Assembly (NCBI RefSeq): GCF_900156305.1
Contig: NZ_FTPL01000001.1
Location: forward strand, 248,001 to 312,000
Reading direction: 5' to 3'
DNA: 64,000 bases
From: Edaphobacillus lindanitolerans
Lineage (GTDB): Bacteria; Bacillota; Bacilli; Bacillales_A; Planococcaceae
Both the position numbers and the translations under genes were made by a program. Shown here piece after piece: positions 31,937 to 41,038 of the stretch (within the stretch, counting starts at the first letter, position 1; every line of letters starts with the position of its first letter). The notes beneath the pieces are model-generated. The model was given only the letters and a program-made list of their open reading frames with translations, had not been told where the DNA came from and made no database searches.

Positions 31937-34699
31937 TTACTCGTAATGGTTGGCCACGACTTCCGCACAGCGGGCGCAGAGATCCGGGTGGGCCGGATCG
32001 TCGCCGACCGTGCCGGGGACGGACCAGCAGCGGGCGCATTTTTCGCCGTCCGCTTTTTCAACGGTGACGCGGACCGTCATGCCCGACGCATCCGCCGGCG
32101 AATGTTCGAGGTTGCCGCCGACGCTGAATTTGGAGACGATGAAGAACTGGGCGAAGTCGATGTCTTCCGCCCCAAACTGGGCCTTCAGGTCTTCAGGGAC
32201 ATACAGCGTGATGGCCGCTTCCAGCGACTTGCCGATCGTTTTCGCATTCCGCGCTTCTTCAAGCGCCTTCAGCACGTCATCGCGTACTTCCATGAGCCGG
32301 TCGAAGCGGTAGAGCAGTTCACGGTCTTCCTCGGATTCAAGACGGGCATCCGGCATGTCTGTGAGTTGGACGCTTTCTTCCGTCTCATGCTCCAGATATC
32401 CCCACATCTCGTCTGTCGTATGAGGAAGGATCGGAGACATGAGTTTCAGTAGCGCAAGAAGCGTGTCGTACATGACGGTCTGCATGGCGCGCCGGTGCGC
32501 ATTGTCCGGTGCCTCGATGTAGACGACGTCTTTTGCGATGTCGAGGTAGAACGAGCTGAGATCGGTCGTGCAGAAGTTGTTCACGGCCGAATACACGGTC
32601 ATGAACTCGTACCGGTCGTAGGCGCCCCGGACGGTGCGGATCAGGTTTTGGAGCTTGAGGTCCATGTATTGATCGACCGGACGGAGGTCTTCGTATGCGA
32701 CGCGATCTTTTGCCGGGTCGAAGTCGAACAGGTTCCCGTGCAGGAAGCGCAGCGTGTTCCGGATCTTCCGGTACACTTCCGACACCTGCTTGAAGATGCT
32801 GTCCGCGACATGGACGTCCGCCGTGTAGTCGGACGAAGCAACCCAGAGGCGGAGGATGTCCGCGCCCATCTGATTCATCACCTGCGACGGCAGGATGACA
32901 TTTCCGAGGGACTTGCTCATCTTGCGGCCTTCGCTGTCAAGCGTGAACCCGTGGCTCAGGATGCCTTTGTACGGCGCCCGTCCGCAGACGGCGACGCTTG
33001 TCGTGAGCGAGGAGTTGAACCAGCCCCGGTACTGGTCCGAGCCTTCCAGATACAGGTCGGCCGGATAGACGAGGTCGTCGCGTTCCACGAGAACCCCCTG
33101 GTGCGTCGAGCCGGAATCGAACCAGACGTCCATGATGTCCGTCTCTTTCGTGAACTTCCCGTTCGGGCTGCCCGGATGGGTGAACCCTTCAGGAAGCAGA
33201 TCTGCCGCTTCCCGCTCGAACCAGATGTTGGAGCCGTGTTCACGGAAGAGCTTTTGGATGTGCGAGATTGTCTCATCGGTGATGACCGGCTCGCCGTTTT
33301 CCGCATAGAACACCGGAATCGGCACGCCCCATGCACGCTGGCGGGAAATGCACCAGTCGCCGCGGTCGCGGACCATGTTGAACAGGCGGGTTTCTCCCCA
33401 GGCAGGCGTGAACGATGTGTCACGGATGGCCTGCAGCAGCTCATCGCGGAACGATTCGATCGAAGCGAACCACTGGGCCGTCGCACGGAAGATGACCGGT
33501 TTTTTCGAACGCCAGTCATGCGGGTACGAGTGGGTGATGAATTCGAGCGCAAGCAGCGCGCCTTTTTCCTTCAGAGCCTCGGTGATCGGCTTGTTCGCTT
33601 CCTCGTAGAACAGGCCGTCAAAGCCGGGTGCCTCGTCTGTCATATAGCCTTTGTCGTCGACCGGACAGAGGACATCCAGGCCGTTCGCCTTCCCGACCCG
33701 GAAATCATCTTCCCCGTGTCCCGGGGCGGTATGGACGCAGCCCGTACCGGCATCAATCGTGACGTGTTCCCCGAGGATGACGAGGGAATCGCGGCCATAG
33801 AGCGGATGGGTTGCCACAATGTGCTCAAGCTCCGCGCCCTTCATTTCCTTGACCGTCGCCGCATCCGTCCAGCCGAGCTTTTCGCCGACCTGTTCCACAA
33901 GATCCTTCGCAACGACCCACTTTTTGCCGTCTGCCTCAACGACCGAATAAACGAACTCAGGGTGGACCGAAATGCCGAGGTTCGCCGGGATCGTCCAAGG
34001 CGTGGTCGTCCAGATGATGAAGTTCGTGCCGGCATCCAGCACGCCCTTGCCGTCTTTTACCGGGAAGGCCACATAAATGGACGGTGACCGTTTGTCCTTG
34101 TATTCGATTTCGGCTTCGGCGAGTGCGGATTCGCTTGACGGGGACCAATAGACCGGCTTTTTCCCCTTGTAGATATAGCCCTTTTTCGCCATGTCGCCGA
34201 AAACGCCGATCTGGCGTGCCTCGAACTCCGGCTTCAGGGTGATGTACGGGTGATCCCAGTCGCCGCGGACTCCGATGCGCTTGAACTGCGTGCGCTGCCG
34301 GTCGATCTGCTCATACGCATATTCCTCGCACAGCTTGCGGAACTCCGCCACTGACATTTCCTTGCGGTTCACGCCTTTGTTGACGAGGGCCTGCTCGATC
34401 GGCAGGCCGTGCGTATCCCAGCCGGGCACATACGGTGCATGGAAGCCCGTCATCGACCGGTGACGGACGATGATGTCTTTGAGCACTTTGTTCATGGCGT
34501 GGCCCATATGCAGATCGCCGTTTGCATACGGCGGCCCGTCATGGAGCACAAAAAACGGACGGCCCTTAGTCCTTTCCAGAACCTTCCCGTAGATGTCCAT
34601 CTTCTCCCATTTTTCCTGCATGTTCGGTTCGTTCTTCGGCAGGTTTCCGCGCATCGGGAAATCTGTTTTCGGCATGAGAAGCGTGCTCTTGTAGTCCAT
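31937..34699 (-). CDS. ileS: isoleucyl-tRNA synthetase
   Basis: A 920-residue class I enzyme. HIGH appears as [19 protein letters not shown] appears as [10 protein letters not shown]. The CP1 editing domain has [14 protein letters not shown], and the C-terminal zinc site uses CARCW and CARC. This is the bacterial-type IleRS. The ATG at 34699 has GAGGAGGAG upstream; an apparent longer N-terminus to 34810 would overlap the T-box. A T-box leader controls it. Confidence 0.97.
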   Translation of the reverse strand: MDYKSTLLMPKTDFPMRGNLPKNEPNMQEKWEKMDIYGKVLERTKGRPFFVLHDGPPYANGDLHMGHAMNKVLKDIIVRHRSMTGFHAPYVPGWDTHGLPIEQALVNKGVNRKEMSVAEFRKLCEEYAYEQIDRQRTQFKRIGVRGDWDHPYITLKPEFEARQIGVFGDMAKKGYIYKGKKPVYWSPSSESALAEAEIEYKDKRSPSIYVAFPVKDGKGVLDAGTNFIIWTTTPWTIPANLGISVHPEFVYSVVEADGKKWVVAKDLVEQVGEKLGWTDAATVKEMKGAELEHIVATHPLYGRDSLVILGEHVTIDAGTGCVHTAPGHGEDDFRVGKANGLDVLCPVDDKGYMTDEAPGFDGLFYEEANKPITEALKEKGALLALEFITHSYPHDWRSKKPVIFRATAQWFASIESFRDELLQAIRDTSFTPAWGETRLFNMVRDRGDWCISRQRAWGVPIPVFYAENGEPVITDETISHIQKLFREHGSNIWFEREAADLLPEGFTHPGSPNGKFTKETDIMDVWFDSGSTHQGVLVERDDLVYPADLYLEGSDQYRGWFNSSLTTSVAVCGRAPYKGILSHGFTLDSEGRKMSKSLGNVILPSQVMNQMGADILRLWVASSDYTADVHVADSIFKQVSEVYRKIRNTLRFLHGNLFDFDPAKDRVAYEDLRPVDQYMDLKLQNLIRTVRGAYDRYEFMTVYSAVNNFCTTDLSSFYLDIAKDVVYIEAPDNAHRRAMQTVMYDTLLALLKLMSPILPHTTDEMWGYLEHETEESVQLTDMPDARLESEEDRELLYRFDRLMEVRDDVLKALEEARNAKTIGKSLEAAITLYVPEDLKAQFGAEDIDFAQFFIVSKFSVGGNLEHSPADASGMTVRVTVEKADGEKCARCWSVPGTVGDDPAHPDLCARCAEVVANHYE

Positions 34700-35015
34700 C
34701 CTGTCTCCTCCTCTGAATATAAACGGAATGAAATAAATGAATCTTTCCCCAAAAATAAAAAGCCCCCGTCCGCAAAGGGACGGGGAGCTTTCCCGCGTTA
34801 CCACCCTCATTGCGGCACACGTGATTGCGCATGCCGCCTCTCGGACACCGTAACGGGGTGCTCCGGGAATGCGTACTGATTTTCCGCATTCCGGCTACGG
34901 AGGGATGTTCATGATCGGTTTCTGCACCGGGCTCCCACCGCCCCCGGCTCGCTTTGGCTTTCACCGTCATTACTGTCTCCGTCATCGCCATTTTCCAAAA
35001 AAGTCGATTCATTCA
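34700..35015 (-). promoter_or_regulatory. isoleucine T-box leader of ileS
   Basis: The conserved T-box AGGGTGGTAACGCGGG is at 34792-34807. It is followed by a terminator CCCCGTCC...GGACGGGG with a T run (34764-34785). Stem I lies upstream; its 3' side contains GAACATCC, with ATC at 34904-34906 as the likely isoleucine specifier. Uncharged tRNA-Ile would favour the antiterminator. This fills the 362-bp gap between ileS and divIVA. Confidence 0.92.
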
Positions 35016-35025
35016 GCTTGACGTT

Positions 35026-35054
35026 ATTATAATGAATCCGGTCAATGCGGTCAA
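35026..35054 (-). promoter_or_regulatory. sigma-A promoter of ileS
   Basis: TTGACC (35049-35054) and TATAAT (35026-35031) with a 17-bp spacer, placed just upstream of the T-box leader. Confidence 0.85.
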
Positions 35055-35061
35055 GGACCGG

Positions 35062-35574
35062 TCAATCTTCTTCGAGGTGCTCCAGCTTCTCAAGCTCGGA
35101 CGTATCGATCTCATAGCCCATGAGCACATCCCAGTCATCGGTCTGGATGAGCTCAAGCTGCGCTTCGACGAGCATGCGGAACCTGTTCCGGAACACCTTC
35201 GACTGCTTTTTCAGCTCTTCGATTTCGATTGCGATCCTGCGGGCTTTCGAAAGTGCATCGTTGACAAGGCGGTCCGCGTTTTTCTCCGCCTCTTTCACGA
35301 TAAGCTTCGCTTCCTTCTGGGAATTGCGACGCACTTCCTCGGCCGCTTCCTGTGCGATCAGGATCGAAGACTGAAGGGTGTTCTCGATCGTCGTGAAATG
35401 GGTCACGCGCTCCTGCTCATTTTTGAGCTGCGCCTCCAGCTGCTTGGTCCGGTCGAGTGCCGCCTCGTAGTCTTTCATCACCTGTTCGAGGAAATCATTC
35501 ACTTCGTCCTCGTCATAGCCGCGGAACGAACGTCCGAATTCCTTGTTATGTATATCAAGCGGTGTAAGAGCCAT
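35062..35574 (-). CDS. divIVA: cell-division initiation/polar protein DivIVA
   Basis: A 170-residue coiled-coil protein that binds negatively curved membrane at septa and poles. The N-terminal domain MALTPLDIHNKEFGRSFRGY with the DEDEVNDFLEQV segment is the family signature, followed by a long coiled coil (about 30-150) and an acidic end. It is placed between ylmH and ileS as in B. subtilis. In spore formers it also positions the chromosome origin. Confidence 0.95.
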   Translation of the reverse strand: MALTPLDIHNKEFGRSFRGYDEDEVNDFLEQVMKDYEAALDRTKQLEAQLKNEQERVTHFTTIENTLQSSILIAQEAAEEVRRNSQKEAKLIVKEAEKNADRLVNDALSKARRIAIEIEELKKQSKVFRNRFRMLVEAQLELIQTDDWDVLMGYEIDTSELEKLEHLEED

Positions 35575-35673
35575 TGCGTTGCATCTCCCCTTCGATAGTT
35601 CTCTGTTGTTCCCTATTATACATGGAGCGGGAGCCGGTGACACGGTTATTTCGAAAATTTCGGGGAGGGCGGT

Positions 35674-36453
35674 TCAGGCGAGCCGGCCGATCTCAAGGCG
35701 GACCCGGCCCTTTCTCGTCTGGCCGCCGATATCCCCGATCCGGATCCGGCCGTGCCCGCGCACCGAAAGCAGATCCGAATCCGACAGTTCGAAGGATGGG
35801 GACTCGCGCACGGCATGATTCACCTTCACCCTTCCCGAGCTGACGAGTGACGCGGACTTCTGGCGTGATACGTTGAGCACCGATGCGAGAACCGCGTCAA
35901 GCCGCAGCGAGGCGACCGTCACGGTCATCTCCTCCCACTCTTCCGTCGCGGCGAGAAGGGACGAATCGTCATTCAGCGCGGAAACTCGCACCTTCGTCTT
36001 TCCGATGGACGTGAGGTTGGCGGCCATATAATCGCGGAGCGCGGTGTCCGCAGCAAACTGGATCGTTCCGTCACCCGTCCGGATGTCGCCGAAACGGGAA
36101 CGGTCGATCCCGAGGCCGGTGATGGACCCGAGCACATCCCGGTGACCGATGTCTGCAAATTTGACGGGATAGCGCACTTCCATGACGGTGATCTCAAAAT
36201 CCTCGTCTGCCGCATCCAGGTACGGAGGGGCGATCAGGAGTCGGCGGCGTTCCGCATCCGGCAGGCCGCCGGACTCCGCGATCACCAGATCCCGGCCGCC
36301 GGTCACCGCCCGGACGATGAACCGCTGCCGCGGATCCAGAAATCCCGTCAGCTTCGGCGCATATCGGTCCTCGACTTCGGCTGCCCAGCCGGCCGCCGCA
36401 TCGAGGAACGGCTGCTCCTCTTTCCTGAAATGCTGCTCAATCCCCTTATCCAT
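35674..36453 (-). CDS. ylmH: S4-domain RNA-binding protein YlmH
   Basis: A 259-residue protein with an N-terminal YlmH domain and a C-terminal S4 domain (about 180-240; RLDAVLASVLNVSRQKSASLVSSGRVKVNH). B. subtilis YlmH acts in ribosome quality control by helping tRNA addition on stalled 50S subunits, the same process as RqcH in this window. It follows ylmG, separated by a terminator. Confidence 0.9.
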   Translation of the reverse strand: MDKGIEQHFRKEEQPFLDAAAGWAAEVEDRYAPKLTGFLDPRQRFIVRAVTGGRDLVIAESGGLPDAERRRLLIAPPYLDAADEDFEITVMEVRYPVKFADIGHRDVLGSITGLGIDRSRFGDIRTGDGTIQFAADTALRDYMAANLTSIGKTKVRVSALNDDSSLLAATEEWEEMTVTVASLRLDAVLASVLNVSRQKSASLVSSGRVKVNHAVRESPSFELSDSDLLSVRGHGRIRIGDIGGQTRKGRVRLEIGRLA

Positions 36454-36541
36454 ACAACTGACCTCCCAAACCTTCCATGTTATCGGGACACCGCCGGTCC
36501 GGTGCGACCCGGATGCCCTTCACCGGGCAACCCAAGAAAAA

Positions 36542-36560
36542 ATCCCCACGCCGTGGGGAT
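36542..36560 (-). terminator. terminator after ylmG
   Basis: ATCCCCACGG CGTGGGGAT is followed by TTTTTTC on the minus strand. It directly abuts the ylmG stop, so the ylmE-sepF-ylmG unit ends here. Confidence 0.85.
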
Positions 36561-36817
36561 CATCGTACCATGTAAAAGACATTCACCAGTCCGTTGGCGA
36601 TCAGGTTCAGTGCGATCAGCGCAACGATCGGCGAGATATCAATCATGCCGATCGGCGGGATGAACCGGCGGAAGAAATCCAGATAAGGTTCACAGACCTT
36701 TCCGAGAAGCCGTCCGATCGATGTTTCCCGTGTGCTCGGCACCCAGGACATGAGCACATAAATGATCAGCAGGACCGAATAAATATTGATTGCTTTCAGC
36801 AACAAGCCTAGCACCAT
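36560..36817 (-). CDS. ylmG: YggT-family membrane protein
   Basis: An 85-residue protein with two hydrophobic segments (about 5-25 and 63-83) and the family block SWVPSTRETSIGRLLGKVCE-PYLDFFRRFIPPIGMIDISP. Its conserved place next to sepF suggests a division or membrane-organisation role, which remains unproven. Confidence 0.9.
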   Translation of the reverse strand: MVLGLLLKAINIYSVLLIIYVLMSWVPSTRETSIGRLLGKVCEPYLDFFRRFIPPIGMIDISPIVALIALNLIANGLVNVFYMVR

Positions 36818-36836
36818 GAAGTTTCACCGCATCCCA

Positions 36837-37340
36837 TCATTGAAATTCGTCGTAAAGGTAATCGGAGATTTCCCCCGAAAGCTCCACATTGTCCGGAACG
36901 CAGAGGAAGATGTCAGTTCCGATCCGCTGGATGTCGCCGCCGAGGGCATAGACCGTGCCGCTCAGGAAATCGATGATCCGGACGCCCTGGCCATGCTCGA
37001 TCCGCTGGAGGTTGACTACAACCGTCCGGCGGTTTTTCAGATGCTCCGCCACATCCTGTGCCTCTGCGTATACACGCGGTTCGGCCAGAATCATCTTGGC
37101 GGATTTCTTGATGCTCTGCAGGCTGACAACCGTTGAGCCCGTGCCGCCCTCGGACTGGCGGCGTTCGGGAACCGGCGGTTTGCGCCGCTCTTTCTGCCGC
37201 CACTCCTGTTCAGCCACCGGCTGCTGCTTGGCTTCGACGGGCCGGACGGGGCGCCCGTTCTGTACCTGCCGGGGTTCATTGTCCATTTCTTCGTCTTCTT
37301 CCAGATAAAAGAAGTTCTTGAACTTGTCCTTGATGCTCAT
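36837..37340 (-). CDS. sepF: cell-division protein SepF
   Basis: A 167-residue FtsZ-binding protein. The N-terminal amphipathic segment [18 protein letters not shown] binds membrane; a Gln/Pro/Arg-rich linker (about 20-70) leads to the globular ring-forming domain, with [20 protein letters not shown] and the [14 protein letters not shown] core. It overlaps ylmE by ATGA. Confidence 0.95.
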   Translation of the reverse strand: MSIKDKFKNFFYLEEDEEMDNEPRQVQNGRPVRPVEAKQQPVAEQEWRQKERRKPPVPERRQSEGGTGSTVVSLQSIKKSAKMILAEPRVYAEAQDVAEHLKNRRTVVVNLQRIEHGQGVRIIDFLSGTVYALGGDIQRIGTDIFLCVPDNVELSGEISDYLYDEFQ

Positions 37341-38041
37341 CGTTTCTCCCCGCTTTCGTAGCCGACAATCGCTGTGCCGATCCGGACGAAGGTCGCCCCC
37401 TCTTCCACTGCGATGCCGAAGTCATTTGACATGCCCATCGAAAGTTCCGTGCAAGGTGCATGAGGCAGGCCGAGATCGGCTATGCGGTCACGCAGTTCTC
37501 GGAGTCCCCGGAATGATTCTCTGATCTGCTGCTCGTCATCGGTGTTCGGCGCCATGGTCATAAGTCCGGCGATCCGGATTTTGTCGTTCCCGGCAAGCGC
37601 CCGGATGAACGGTTCGGTCTCCTCGGGAGCCAGTCCCGATTTTGATTGTTCCCCCGAGACGTTCACCTGGACGAAGCAGTCAAGCGGACGGACGGCCCGC
37701 TTCCGGATCTCCTCGGCCAGGCTGGCGCGGTCAAGGGAATGAAGCATGTCGATCCTGTTTACGACATCCTTCACTTTTCTGCTCTGGAGGCTGCCGATGA
37801 AATGCCAGCGAGCAGCATCACCGAGCACCGGCTGTTTTTCGTCAAGGCCTTCCTTCCGGTTCTCGCCGAGGTCGACAAGGCCCGCATCTAGGACTTCCTT
37901 CGCCCGCCCCGGACCGACAGATTTCGTGACTGCAATGACCGTGACTTCTTCGGGATTCCGGCCCGACCGTTCACAGGCCAGGCGGATGGTTTCGTTTATA
38001 TGTTGGAGTCGCTCTTCCACAGTAGACAATCTGATTCCCAC
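37337..38041 (-). CDS. ylmE: PLP-binding homeostasis protein (YggS/PLPBP family)
   Basis: A 234-residue TIM-barrel protein that buffers pyridoxal phosphate. The PLP Lys is in [10 protein letters not shown], with [12 protein letters not shown] and the phosphate-binding [22 protein letters not shown]. The start is GTG at 38041 with only a weak AGAG site. A near-consensus sigma-A promoter lies directly upstream, so it begins the ylmE-sepF-ylmG operon. B. subtilis ylmD is not present upstream. Confidence 0.9.
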   Translation of the reverse strand: MGIRLSTVEERLQHINETIRLACERSGRNPEEVTVIAVTKSVGPGRAKEVLDAGLVDLGENRKEGLDEKQPVLGDAARWHFIGSLQSRKVKDVVNRIDMLHSLDRASLAEEIRKRAVRPLDCFVQVNVSGEQSKSGLAPEETEPFIRALAGNDKIRIAGLMTMAPNTDDEQQIRESFRGLRELRDRIADLGLPHAPCTELSMGMSNDFGIAVEEGATFVRIGTAIVGYESGEKR

Positions 38042-38063
38042 TTTTCTCTATGTTACTCCATTC

Positions 38064-38092
38064 ATTGTATCAAGGCGTCCGATGTATTTCAA
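38064..38092 (-). promoter_or_regulatory. sigma-A promoter of ylmE-sepF-ylmG
   Basis: TTGAAA (38087-38092) and TACAAT (38064-38069) with a 17-bp spacer, in the 59-bp gap after ylmC. Confidence 0.8.
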
Positions 38093-38100
38093 ATGACAAT

Positions 38101-38343
38101 TCAATCTTTTGGGGCTGCATCATCCACGAGGACGACGTCTTTGCCGATGACGAGAATCCGGCCGACCGGTATTTTCACAGGAGCTTCCCCGCTTCCGAAA
38201 AACTTGAGCTTTTCCATTCCTCCCACGTGATACAGCTCAATCGTCCCGTCTTCTGTCGAAATGGTGGCATCCACGGCGTATCCGAGCTGCCTGCCTTTGC
38301 CCGCTTCGATAAATTCCTTCTTCTGCAGGTCAGAAAACTTCAT
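38101..38343 (-). CDS. ylmC: PRC-barrel protein of the YlmC/YmxH family
   Basis: An 80-residue protein. The PRC-barrel core reads GRQLGYAVDATISTEDGTIE...VGRILVIGKDVVLVD. The start at 38343 (MKFSDLQKKEF) is seven bases after AAAGGGGG; ATGs at 38349 and 38364 are less well placed. Found after sigG in many Bacillales; function is unknown. Confidence 0.85.
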   Translation of the reverse strand: MKFSDLQKKEFIEAGKGRQLGYAVDATISTEDGTIELYHVGGMEKLKFFGSGEAPVKIPVGRILVIGKDVVLVDDAAPKD

Positions 38344-38383
38344 TCCCATTCCCCCTTTGCTCATCTTATGCGCTTGGACGGCA

Positions 38384-38415
38384 AAAAACGCAAGGAGCGG
38401 TTCCCTCGCGTTTTT
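38384..38415. terminator. hairpin between sigG and ylmC
   Basis: AAAAACGC and GCGTTTTT flank a partly paired AGG/CCT loop region. It should stop transcription from sigG before ylmC and works on either strand. Confidence 0.7.
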
Positions 38416-38448
38416 CGGTCTTCATCCTGTTTTCCGGGAAGGGCGTTC

Positions 38449-39246
38449 TTATTTCTTCCCCGGCTCCCCCTTGCCGAGGGTCTCCCGGATCTGGCCGATC
38501 GCGTGCTTTTCCAGCCTGGAAATCTGGGCCTGCGAGATGCCGAGGTCCCTTGCGATCTCCGTCTGGGTCTCGCCGTAATAGTATCTTCTGGACAGGATTT
38601 TCTGCTGGCGCATGTCCAGCTGCTGGACAGTTTCCTTTACTGATACATAGGTGAGCCAGCGCTCTTCGCTGACGAGCGTGTCCTGCAGCTGATCCATCAT
38701 GCATACCGGGTCTCCGCCGTCGTGGTGGATCGGCTCGTGCAGCGACAGCGGATCCTGGATCGCATCCAGCGCGAACAAAATATCCTCTGACGGGATCTCC
38801 GTGATTTTCGCCAGATCCTCTAGTGTCGGCTCTCGCAGGTTTTCGTGGACGAACTGCTCTTTTGCCTTCATGGCCTTATAGGCGATGTCACGGAGAGAAC
38901 GGGAGACCCTCACTGCATGATGGTCGCGCAGATGGCGCCGGATCTCCCCGATGATCATCGGCACGGCATACGTCGAGAACCGGACGTTGTGCTTGAGGTC
39001 GAAGTTGTCGATGGATTTGAGGAGACCGATGCATCCGACCTGGAACAGGTCGTCCGCCTGTTCTCCCCGATAGGCAAAGCGCTGGACGATGCTCAGGACG
39101 AGCCGCAGATTTCCGATTACGAGTTCTTCTTTTGCCGACAGGTCTCCCGACTGGAGGCGGACGAACGTTTCTCTCATTAATTCATGGGACAGCAGCGGAA
39201 GCGTTGATGTGTCGATCCCGCAAATCTCCACTTTCGTGTTGGACAT
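38449..39246 (-). CDS. sigG: RNA polymerase sporulation sigma factor sigma-G
   Basis: A 265-residue sigma-70 factor active in the late forespore. The N-terminus MSNTKVEICGIDTSTLP matches the SigG-specific CsfB/SpoIIAB-binding region. Region 2 is DDLFQVGCIGLLKSIDNFDL...RFSTYAVPMIIGEIRRHLRD; region 4 has TQTEIARDLGISQAQISRLEK. It lies 89 bp after sigE, as in B. subtilis. Confidence 0.96.
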   Translation of the reverse strand: MSNTKVEICGIDTSTLPLLSHELMRETFVRLQSGDLSAKEELVIGNLRLVLSIVQRFAYRGEQADDLFQVGCIGLLKSIDNFDLKHNVRFSTYAVPMIIGEIRRHLRDHHAVRVSRSLRDIAYKAMKAKEQFVHENLREPTLEDLAKITEIPSEDILFALDAIQDPLSLHEPIHHDGGDPVCMMDQLQDTLVSEERWLTYVSVKETVQQLDMRQQKILSRRYYYGETQTEIARDLGISQAQISRLEKHAIGQIRETLGKGEPGKK

Positions 39247-39280
39247 CTCATCATCCTCCGGACTTTTCTCTGTTTCTTTA

Positions 39281-39309
39281 CAGTTTGTCCTTGGAGGTTT
39301 GTCCTATTC
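39281..39309 (-). promoter_or_regulatory. sigma-F/sigma-G-like promoter of sigG
   Basis: GAATA (39305-39309) and GGACAAACTG (39281-39290), 14 bp apart. The -10 fits the sigma-F pattern GGnnAnAHTR at every position; the -35 has one mismatch to GYWTA and the spacer is one short of 15. In B. subtilis sigG is transcribed by sigma-F and sigma-G. Confidence 0.5.
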
Positions 39310-39335
39310 GGATGGCCGTCCGCCAATTTCACCCA

Positions 39336-40043
39336 TCAGGTGACCGGATGGTTGAGCAGCCCTCTCAAATCGCTGATGATTTTCTTCTCAAGCCTTGAAA
39401 TGTAGGATTGCGAAATGCCGAGATGGTCCGCGACTTCCTTCTGCGTCATTTCTTCTTTTCCGCCCAGCGCGAACCTGCACTCCATGATGTACCGTTCGCG
39501 GTCATCGAGTCTGGAGATCGCCTCCACGACATGCTGGCGTTCAATTTTCTTCTCCACGTCACCGGTAATAATATCTTCATCCGTGCCGAGAATATCCGAT
39601 AGGAGCAGCTCGTTCCCGTCGGCATCGGAATTGAGCGGTTCGTCGAATGACACTTCGGACTTCATCCGGCTCGTCTTCCTGAGGTGCATGAGGATTTCGT
39701 TTTCGATGCAGCGCGAAGCATACGTCGCAAGCTTGATCTTTTTCTCGGGATCGAATGTTTCGATCGCCTTGATCAGGCCGATTGCCCCGATGCTGATCAG
39801 GTCTTCAATATGGGTATTCGTATTTTCGAAACGGCGGGCGATATAGACGACAAGCCGGAGATTCTTTTCGATCAGCCGGTCGCGCGCTTCCTTGTTCCCT
39901 TCCATGAATTGCCGGAGTGTCTCGGCTTCTTCTTCTTTTGTGAGCGGGACAGGAAGTGACTCGTGTCCGCCGATATAGTATGTTCCGTCTTTCTTCAAAG
40001 AATCCAGGATGACAGCAAGCCATTTTTTCAGTCCGGTCAGCAT
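39336..40043 (-). CDS. sigE: RNA polymerase sporulation sigma factor pro-sigma-E
   Basis: A 235-residue sigma factor of the early mother cell. The N-terminal hydrophobic pro-sequence ([16 protein letters not shown]) and the processing region [13 protein letters not shown] match the B. subtilis site cut by SpoIIGA. Regions 2 and 4 are [19 protein letters not shown] and [21 protein letters not shown]. It starts 3 bp after spoIIGA, its protease gene. Confidence 0.96.
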   Translation of the reverse strand: MLTGLKKWLAVILDSLKKDGTYYIGGHESLPVPLTKEEEAETLRQFMEGNKEARDRLIEKNLRLVVYIARRFENTNTHIEDLISIGAIGLIKAIETFDPEKKIKLATYASRCIENEILMHLRKTSRMKSEVSFDEPLNSDADGNELLLSDILGTDEDIITGDVEKKIERQHVVEAISRLDDRERYIMECRFALGGKEEMTQKEVADHLGISQSYISRLEKKIISDLRGLLNHPVT

Positions 40044-40046
40044 GGT

Positions 40047-40883
40047 CTATCCCCTTTCATTTTGTCGATTGACCGAAGTCCGGTGGAGGATCGCGTCTGC
40101 GCCGAGCGGATATTCCGCATTGCCGGCCGTGAGGACGAAATAGCCACCGATCTCCTTTCCGTCATCTGCATAGATCCACTTTTCGACTTTGAAGCCGACC
40201 GCCCATTCGGAACCGCCGATTGTCGTGATCCGGATGAGCCGGAGGCGGTGCCTCACATCTTCCGGAAACAGTCCGATATCCGGAACACTGCCCCCCTGCA
40301 ATCGTTCCAGCACCAACCGGATTTCCGCGGGCAGATGATCCTTGACGGCCCGGTAGGAAATGAAATGCACCGGTTTCCCAGACAAAGGTTCCGTGCAGCC
40401 GTTTCCCGTATCGGCAAAGGCGGCGAGGCGGATCCGGGCGTCAAAAAGCTGAAGGACCGTCTCGGCCTTGAACGAAGCCGAAGCCGAATCCGCTTCGGCC
40501 CCCCTCCAGCGACGTTCCAGCATACCGAGGCCGGCGACGGCTGCCGCGCATGAGAGCATCACCGCCGCCCCCCCGCGCATTCCGAAGGCGGACGGCGAGA
40601 ACACGGTCAACAGCCCGCCTGCAAACAGCGCCGCCACGATCGTTGCGGCCGCGCCTTTCCAAAGGGTGTTGCGGTTTGCGCCGAACGCGGATACCGCCAT
40701 CACGGCAAATGCCGCCGCCGTGATCACGGGTTGTCCGCCGAACAAAACGACCGGCACGGCACCGGCCAGCGAGGCGAGCATGATCCTCGGCCGCCGGCAA
40801 GGACGCCTTGAGACTTTTCCTGCAAACGAAAGGAGTACATAGTTGAATGCCGAGTTGACGGCGATGGCCACTTCTCCGTACAC
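40047..40883 (-). CDS. spoIIGA: sigma-E-processing aspartic protease SpoIIGA
   Basis: A 278-residue protein with about five N-terminal membrane segments (residues 1-125) and a cytosolic aspartic protease domain. The catalytic triplet is Asp158-Thr-Gly in AAFADTGNGCTEPLSGKPV. It dimerises and cleaves pro-sigma-E when triggered by SpoIIR. The GTG at 40883 follows AAGGGGGAG; a longer frame to 41000 would cross the promoter. It is about 30 residues shorter than B. subtilis SpoIIGA, mainly at the N-terminus. Confidence 0.9.
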   Translation of the reverse strand: MYGEVAIAVNSAFNYVLLSFAGKVSRRPCRRPRIMLASLAGAVPVVLFGGQPVITAAAFAVMAVSAFGANRNTLWKGAAATIVAALFAGGLLTVFSPSAFGMRGGAAVMLSCAAAVAGLGMLERRWRGAEADSASASFKAETVLQLFDARIRLAAFADTGNGCTEPLSGKPVHFISYRAVKDHLPAEIRLVLERLQGGSVPDIGLFPEDVRHRLRLIRITTIGGSEWAVGFKVEKWIYADDGKEIGGYFVLTAGNAEYPLGADAILHRTSVNRQNERG

Positions 40884-40903
40884 CGCATCTCCCCCTTGTC
40901 CCA

Positions 40904-40938
40904 AATTTAACACGGGCCGAAAGCACGAAATGTCAAAG
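40904..40938 (-). promoter_or_regulatory. Spo0A-type promoter of spoIIGA-sigE (22-bp spacer)
   Basis: TTGACA (40932-40937) and TAAATT (40904-40909) are exactly 22 bp apart, the abnormal spacing of the B. subtilis spoIIG promoter, which needs Spo0A~P. A 0A-box-like TGTCAAA on the opposite strand (40932-40938, 6 of 7) overlaps the -35, and TGTCGGT lies at 40974-40980. Confidence 0.65.
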
Positions 40939-40980
40939 CCTGGCGGGCGGAATGCAAAACTTTCCGGGTCAAACCGACAA

Positions 40981-41017
40981 AAAAAACACCTGCACCGCAA
41001 TATTTGCGGTACAGGTG
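40981..41017 (-). terminator. terminator of ftsZ
   Basis: CACCTGTACCGCAA ATA TTGCGGTGCAGGTG followed by an unbroken T run, 20 bp after ftsZ. Confidence 0.92.
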
Positions 41018-41038
41018 CTGCCGGGGTCTGGCTAATGA

